This document shows positions 8,181 to 11,699 of a stretch of DNA of 11,699 bases, one piece after another. The stretch is from Irineochytrium annulatum (taxonomy: Eukaryota > Chytridiomycota > Chytridiomycetes > Chytridiales > Chytridiaceae): positions 1 to 11,699 of the forward strand of contig JADGJL010000953.1 of the NCBI GenBank assembly GCA_027600665.1. Direction: 5' to 3'. A program made the position numbers and the translations under genes. The notes below the pieces were generated by a model. The model was not told the origin of the DNA. It saw only the letters and a list, made by a program, of their open reading frames with translations, and made no database searches. Numbering within the stretch: the first letter of the stretch is position 1; each line of letters opens with the position of its first letter.

Positions 8181-9861
8181 TTAAAAATCCTCCCAGCCCT
8201 CATCCCACGAGTCCTTCTTCGCCTGCGTCCCCTGCGGCGCGCCGCGCGATCGCGCCGTCAAACCCCCTCCCTCGCTGCCTTTACGCCCCGACGACATGAT
8301 CACGGTTTCCTTCTCCGGTATAGCCGCGTTCGCCACGGGCGCCCTGCTCGGCGGCTCGTCCCGCGACATCCAATCGTCCCACTTCTCGTCGCCCCCTGAC
8401 TGTCGGCCAGCGCCCTTTTCGGGACCTTTCGACACCCAGTCATCCCACTTGTCGTGGCCACCACTCGACTGCCCGCCGGCCTTCTGACCGTCCAGATGCT
8501 GGTTAAAAAACGAGTCGTCGTCGTCGCCGCCGCCGTTGTATTCGTTGGACGAGCTCCCGTAGCTTCCGTAGCCGCCGCCGCCAGATGAGTAGCGCGACTG
8601 ATCCACCCGTGTTGGGCCGGAGTTCAGACCAGTTTGTACCAGATTGCTGACAAATGAAATTCCCTTCGTGCCTCCTTCCACCGCCTGAACAGGATATTAA
8701 AGACGCGGAACGAGAACTCGGTGTTAACCTTCTGCTGCAAAGACGACAGTGTGCTCGAGACGTTGTTCGTGAACTCCGGGTCACGGAGGGCCGCGGCCGT
8801 GGGCTTAATGACGTTCTCAGATACCTGTTGGCCGAGCAGCTCGGCGCCAGAGACGGCTAGCTCGGCTCCCTTCGAAACGGTCGAGGCGAGGAAACTCCAG
8901 CCCAGGCTCAAACTCGCTAGTGGGTCAGCGAGAACGGCGTCGGCGGAGAGGCTCTGAGGCTGGGTGGGCGGGGTATCTTATGAAAAGTTACTTGTTGCCC
9001 GTCAATAGCTTTAAAGAAGCATGGACTTACAGCTAGAGCCGAAACCTGCGTATTTTCCTCCTTGAGAGGGAGGGAGATCGGCCGAACGCATACTGTTCTC
9101 CATTCCCTTCTTCTGCAAACAAACACATTAAGCAAATACTTACAAGACGGATCTCGCGAAATACGAAAGAAGACATCAACCGAAAGGTAACGAAGGAACA
9201 CCGACGTTGAAATAGTCCTCATTCTGAGATTTCGAAGGCATTCCTCCGATTCCACCAGCACCTCCTCCTCCTCCCATTCCCGACTCCCCGCGCATCGGTG
9301 ATCCGCGCATCGGCGAGTTAGTCGCCGAGTTAGGCATCCTCGCCTGCATCGGGGAAGGCGCGGGCGACGACGATGCCATGGAACCTCTTGGAGGCTGAGT
9401 CCATGCCCGTCCTTCACATGCCGCCGTGAGCTTCGTCAAATCAGCGTGATCACGCCACGAAATCATTCCTACCTTGTCCCTGTAAAACTTCGCAAACTCG
9501 CTGTGGTATTTCTCGGATATTCCCATGTTCTCCCTGTAGTCTGGTCGTTGCGAACAAGATCAGACGCGAAGTAAATAACAAGAAACAAAGTACCTGGATG
9601 CGATCTGAAGTACTCCAAAGCCTTGGCGTTCCCGCCGAGCCGCATCCGCTTGAGTTGATCATCGGTCCACTTGTCCATGGTGACCGATCTGACGAAGCTG
9701 ACATGGACACCGAGGCTCCGATGCACGCCCGAGCACTCGAGGCAGAAGAAGATGCCGTACGTTACGGACGCCCATTGGGGGTGAAATGCATTGCAATCGA
9801 AGCACTGGTTCTCGGCCGCGAGCGCGATGATCTCGCTCTGGCGCTCGTTCCGTTCACCCAT
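8181..9861 (-). CDS. ArfGAP1/Gcs1-type Arf GTPase-activating protein, six exons
   Basis: The model is complement(8181..8684, 8729..8976, 9031..9112, 9206..9430, 9473..9540, 9594..9861), 464 aa; introns are 44, 54, 93, 42 and 53 nt. The ArfGAP zinc finger is C20-x2-C23-x16-C40-x2-C43 with arginine finger R48 in [19 protein letters not shown]. The domain runs on through [34 protein letters not shown] and [11 protein letters not shown]. Then come [20 protein letters not shown] (about 199-213) and an ALPS-like segment ([18 protein letters not shown], about 232-249) typical of Gcs1. The tail carries tryptophan motifs KWDDW at 376 and 398 and a terminal [10 protein letters not shown]. Such proteins stimulate GTP hydrolysis on Arf1 at the Golgi and drive COPI coat cycling; ALPS senses membrane curvature. 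An in-frame TGA directly precedes the ATG at 9861, which supports that start. The weakest junction is the 93-nt intron, whose donor GTCGGT was chosen by family alignment. Confidence 0.9.
8184..8465 (-). other. C-terminal tryptophan motifs of the ArfGAP
   Basis: Two near-identical segments, [12 protein letters not shown] and [12 protein letters not shown], lie 22 residues apart (W377/W380 and W399/W402). A third cluster, [10 protein letters not shown], forms the extreme C-terminus (W457/W461). Acidic tryptophan motifs in ArfGAP1 and Dsl1 bind the delta subunit of COPI; the same role is inferred here, not shown. Confidence 0.7.
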
Positions 9862-10121
9862 TCAACTATCAAAGTTGGGTGTCAATAATCTTCACATATT
9901 CACATATCAAAAGCAACCGCGAAGACCATTTACGTGTTCAATTCTACATGTAAACAAGCTAGTAAAATTACAAACGCAAATTCGAGAAAGAAAAAATGAA
10001 AATTAAAAGAGGCGGGGAAGAAAAATTGAATACAAGGGTGACAAAACACAAGCGTCAAATTAAGAATATGCTTCTCATCAACAAAATTATTCCCCTTGTA
10101 TCGCCACAGTGCACGTCAATT
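9862..10121. promoter_or_regulatory. NOT2 3' flank and ArfGAP upstream region
   Basis: These 260 AT-rich bases lie between the NOT2 stop codon and the ArfGAP start, both on the minus strand. They must hold the NOT2 terminator and the ArfGAP promoter and leader. A branch-like TTGAC followed by GATAG just before the ArfGAP ATG could mark a leader intron. No defined promoter box is visible. Confidence 0.45.
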
Positions 10122-11055
10122 TCATCGTTCAAGGTATGACCTATCCCCGGCTTTGCCTTCGGCGCCTCCAGCCGTCGGTGCTGCCGTGTGAGAGCCCTCC
10201 GCGCTCTCGCTCCCTTCACCGCCCGCCACATGATTGGCTTCAGAACTCGGATTTTTCCGACGATCGATCGGCGGTCCGGTCACGGCCGCGACCGGGCCAA
10301 GCGGCGACCGCTCTTCCAACATGTCGTAGTACATAACCCATTCCTTCCTAATCCTGCTCCACGTCCCCGGGTCGAAGAAGACGTACACCCCCTTTTCAAA
10401 CCCGTTCCCCCTCGTGAACGGCGCCTGCCCGTCGGGCCCGCTGCCGCCTGCCGCACCAGGCACGCTACTTGCGCCGATAGCGCCGCCCCCGCTCCCGCCT
10501 GAGCCACCAGGTCCCGTCGACGCGCCGTCCCGGCAGACCCACAACCTCATCTCCCGGTGGAACCGCCAGTTCCGTTTGAAAAGCTCCTGCGCGCACGCCT
10601 CCTGGATTGCATCGCGAGGGAAGGCATAAAAGGCGTAAAACAGAGAGTCGTCGGACAGTGAGGGGATTCGCGCGAGAGGATGAGCTAGTAGGGGACCTGC
10701 GCTTGTCGTAGATTGCATCGGGAGCACGTAACAGGTCGGGAGGTTGAATCTAGGTTCGGCTCCTTCCACGGCGCCTTGCGAAAACGCCGACGTCAGCGAC
10801 GGGTATAGGTCGGCCACAGAATTCAGATTCAGTCCGAGCGCTGTGAGGTCGCACCCGAGGGCGATCATGTTCTGATCCGGGTCTGTCATTCGTATCACGT
10901 CGATGAGGCCCGGAAGCGCCCAACGGTCGCCGCTCGGAAGCTGCGCGTTGTTCCCCGTTGATGCTCCTTGCGGCGGTGGCGGCCCTGTATTCGAAACCGA
11001 CGATTGACTTTGGCTGCCGCCCATCGCCTGATTCTGACCGAGTTGCGACTGATGC

Positions 11056-11096
<41 letters not shown>

Positions 11097-11316
11097 CGTA
11101 AGCATCGAACCACCCAGGGCAGGCGGCATTCCTACTCCGAGACCTTGAAGACCTTGTTGACCCGCCTGTGTTGCTCCAGCTTTACTGGCGTAGTTTACGC
11201 CGAGACCAACGTTAACCCCGTTGATAGGATGACCGCCGCCAATTTGAACACCCGGTGGGAACGTACTCGGCAATTGCGGTCGCTTAATTCCGCCTGGACC
11301 TCCTAGCGCAGCCTGT

Positions 11317-11354
<38 letters not shown>

Positions 11355-11699
11355 CTGTTGCTGATGTAACCCTCCGACAACGCCAGACATAAGCGGCGGC
11401 TGGCCAGCACGTCCGGACATACCTAGGCCGCCAGCCATGTTCCCTGTACCCAGGCTCGCCATCCCGTTTAACAGGGATGACTGACCAAGTCCGCCCATCC
11501 CGCCAATTCCTCCAAACGCATGCCCGCCTAGACTCCCACCAAATGATGGCCCGCCAAGACCGTTCGCTCCAAATCCCATCCCCAGTCCAGCAGCACCATT
11601 CGGCCCTCCAAACCCGTTCATGTTGTGCATCAGGCCGTTCGCCCCTCCTATCACCCCTGATGACGCATTCCCTGCCGCCCCTGCATTTCCTCCCGATCC
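10122..11699 (-). CDS. CCR4-NOT complex subunit NOT2, C-terminal part, cut by window edge
   Basis: The frame is open from the window edge for 525 codons to the stop at 10122-10124, with no intron in view; the true start lies outside. Residues are counted from the edge. Residues 1-110 are Gly/Asn/Met-rich. Polyglutamine runs of 17 and 14 follow (about 113-129 and 202-215). At 258-306 is the NOT2 segment DRWALPGLIDVIRMTDPDQN, ALGCDLTALGLNLNS and DLYPSL. The NOT2/3/5 box (about 315-465) contains FNLPTCY, SDDSLFYAFYAFPRD, AQELFKRNWRFHREMRLW, KGVYVFFDP and YYDMLEERS. NOT2 pairs with NOT3/NOT5 on the NOT1 scaffold and helps CCR4-NOT deadenylate and repress mRNAs, mainly in the cytoplasm. A Gly/Ser-rich insert of about 30-40 residues interrupts the NOT box, and a disordered acidic tail of about 60 residues follows it. 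Confidence 0.94.
10398..10529 (-). other. Gly/Ser-rich insert inside the NOT box of NOT2
   Basis: Between LWVCRDG and FEKGVYVFFDP lies a stretch dominated by Gly, Ser, Ala and Pro, where human CNOT2 has only a short loop. It stays in frame and has no good GT..AG pair that would remove it, so it is read as a disordered loop insertion and not an intron. Confidence 0.65.
11055..11096 (-). repeat. Polyglutamine tract of 14 codons in NOT2
   Basis: Fourteen consecutive CAG/CAA codons, mixed in an irregular order, are followed by His-Gln-Ser-Gln. Mixed codons make it less prone to slippage than a pure CAG run and suggest selection on the protein. Confidence 0.92.
11313..11363 (-). repeat. Polyglutamine tract of 17 codons in NOT2
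   Basis: Seventeen consecutive glutamine codons (CAG with interspersed CAA) lie between Leu-His and Ala-Ala. Together with the second tract 72 residues downstream they form a Gln-rich N-terminal region, a frequent feature of fungal NOT2 and other assembly-prone RNA regulators. Confidence 0.92.

Noticed and set aside
8977..9030. 17-base microexon between two tiny introns in the ArfGAP gene
   Set aside because: It would need introns of 22 and 32 nt. A single 54-nt intron with acceptor CATAAG keeps the frame and gives the expected GFGSSYTPPTQP sequence.
8917..9417. 166-codon minus ORF within the ArfGAP gene
   Set aside because: It reads a wrong frame straight through exons and introns; the family-conserved residues are in another frame.
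1..11699. Mobile elements, CRISPR arrays, prokaryotic operons
   Set aside because: No terminal repeats, transposase or reverse-transcriptase motifs, regularly spaced repeats or ribosome-binding sites were seen; the intron-rich genes are eukaryotic.

Overview
This is an ordinary-looking piece of nuclear chromosome from a filamentous fungus, most likely a basidiomycete (Agaricomycotina). The evidence is GC-rich coding sequence, many very short GT..AG introns (42 to about 155 nt, mostly 42-78), short intergenic spaces, and proteins that match fungal families. I see no mobile element, CRISPR array, rRNA or tRNA gene, or prokaryotic feature. All exon models were assembled by hand from reading frames, splice signals and family conservation. 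The cDNA frame closes in every model.

Layout. (1) 312-1587, minus: a two-exon TLC-like multipass membrane protein of 373 aa. (2) 2128-2654, minus: a four-exon homologue of Enhancer of rudimentary (ERH, 105 aa), hidden because none of its exons is long. (3) 3129-6567, plus: a ten-exon ataxin-2/Pbp1 homologue (972 aa) with LSm, LsmAD, PAM2-like and Met/Pro-rich C-terminal regions. It diverges from ERH across a 474-bp shared upstream region. (4) 6568-8180: a 1.6-kb gap with no recognisable gene. It holds one weak, spliceable candidate gene on the plus strand (6917-7599) and a 149-codon minus ORF (7437-7886). (5) 8181-9861, minus: a six-exon ArfGAP1/Gcs1-type Arf GTPase-activating protein (464 aa) with an N-terminal zinc finger, an ALPS-like segment and C-terminal tryptophan motifs. 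(6) 10122-11699, minus: the C-terminal 525 codons of the CCR4-NOT subunit NOT2, with two polyglutamine tracts, cut by the window edge.

Three of the five recognisable genes (ERH, ataxin-2, NOT2) act in cytoplasmic or nuclear mRNA fate: ERH in RNA elimination and splicing, ataxin-2 on poly(A)-binding protein, and NOT2 in deadenylation. The other two (TLC-like, ArfGAP) belong to membrane lipid and vesicle biology. Fungal genes are not in operons, so this neighbourhood is suggestive at most. I found no convincing novel biological system. The most worthwhile follow-ups are the unexplained gap, the ERH upstream open frame, the Met-rich tail of ataxin-2, and the in-frame 42-nt intron and tryptophan repeats of the ArfGAP.
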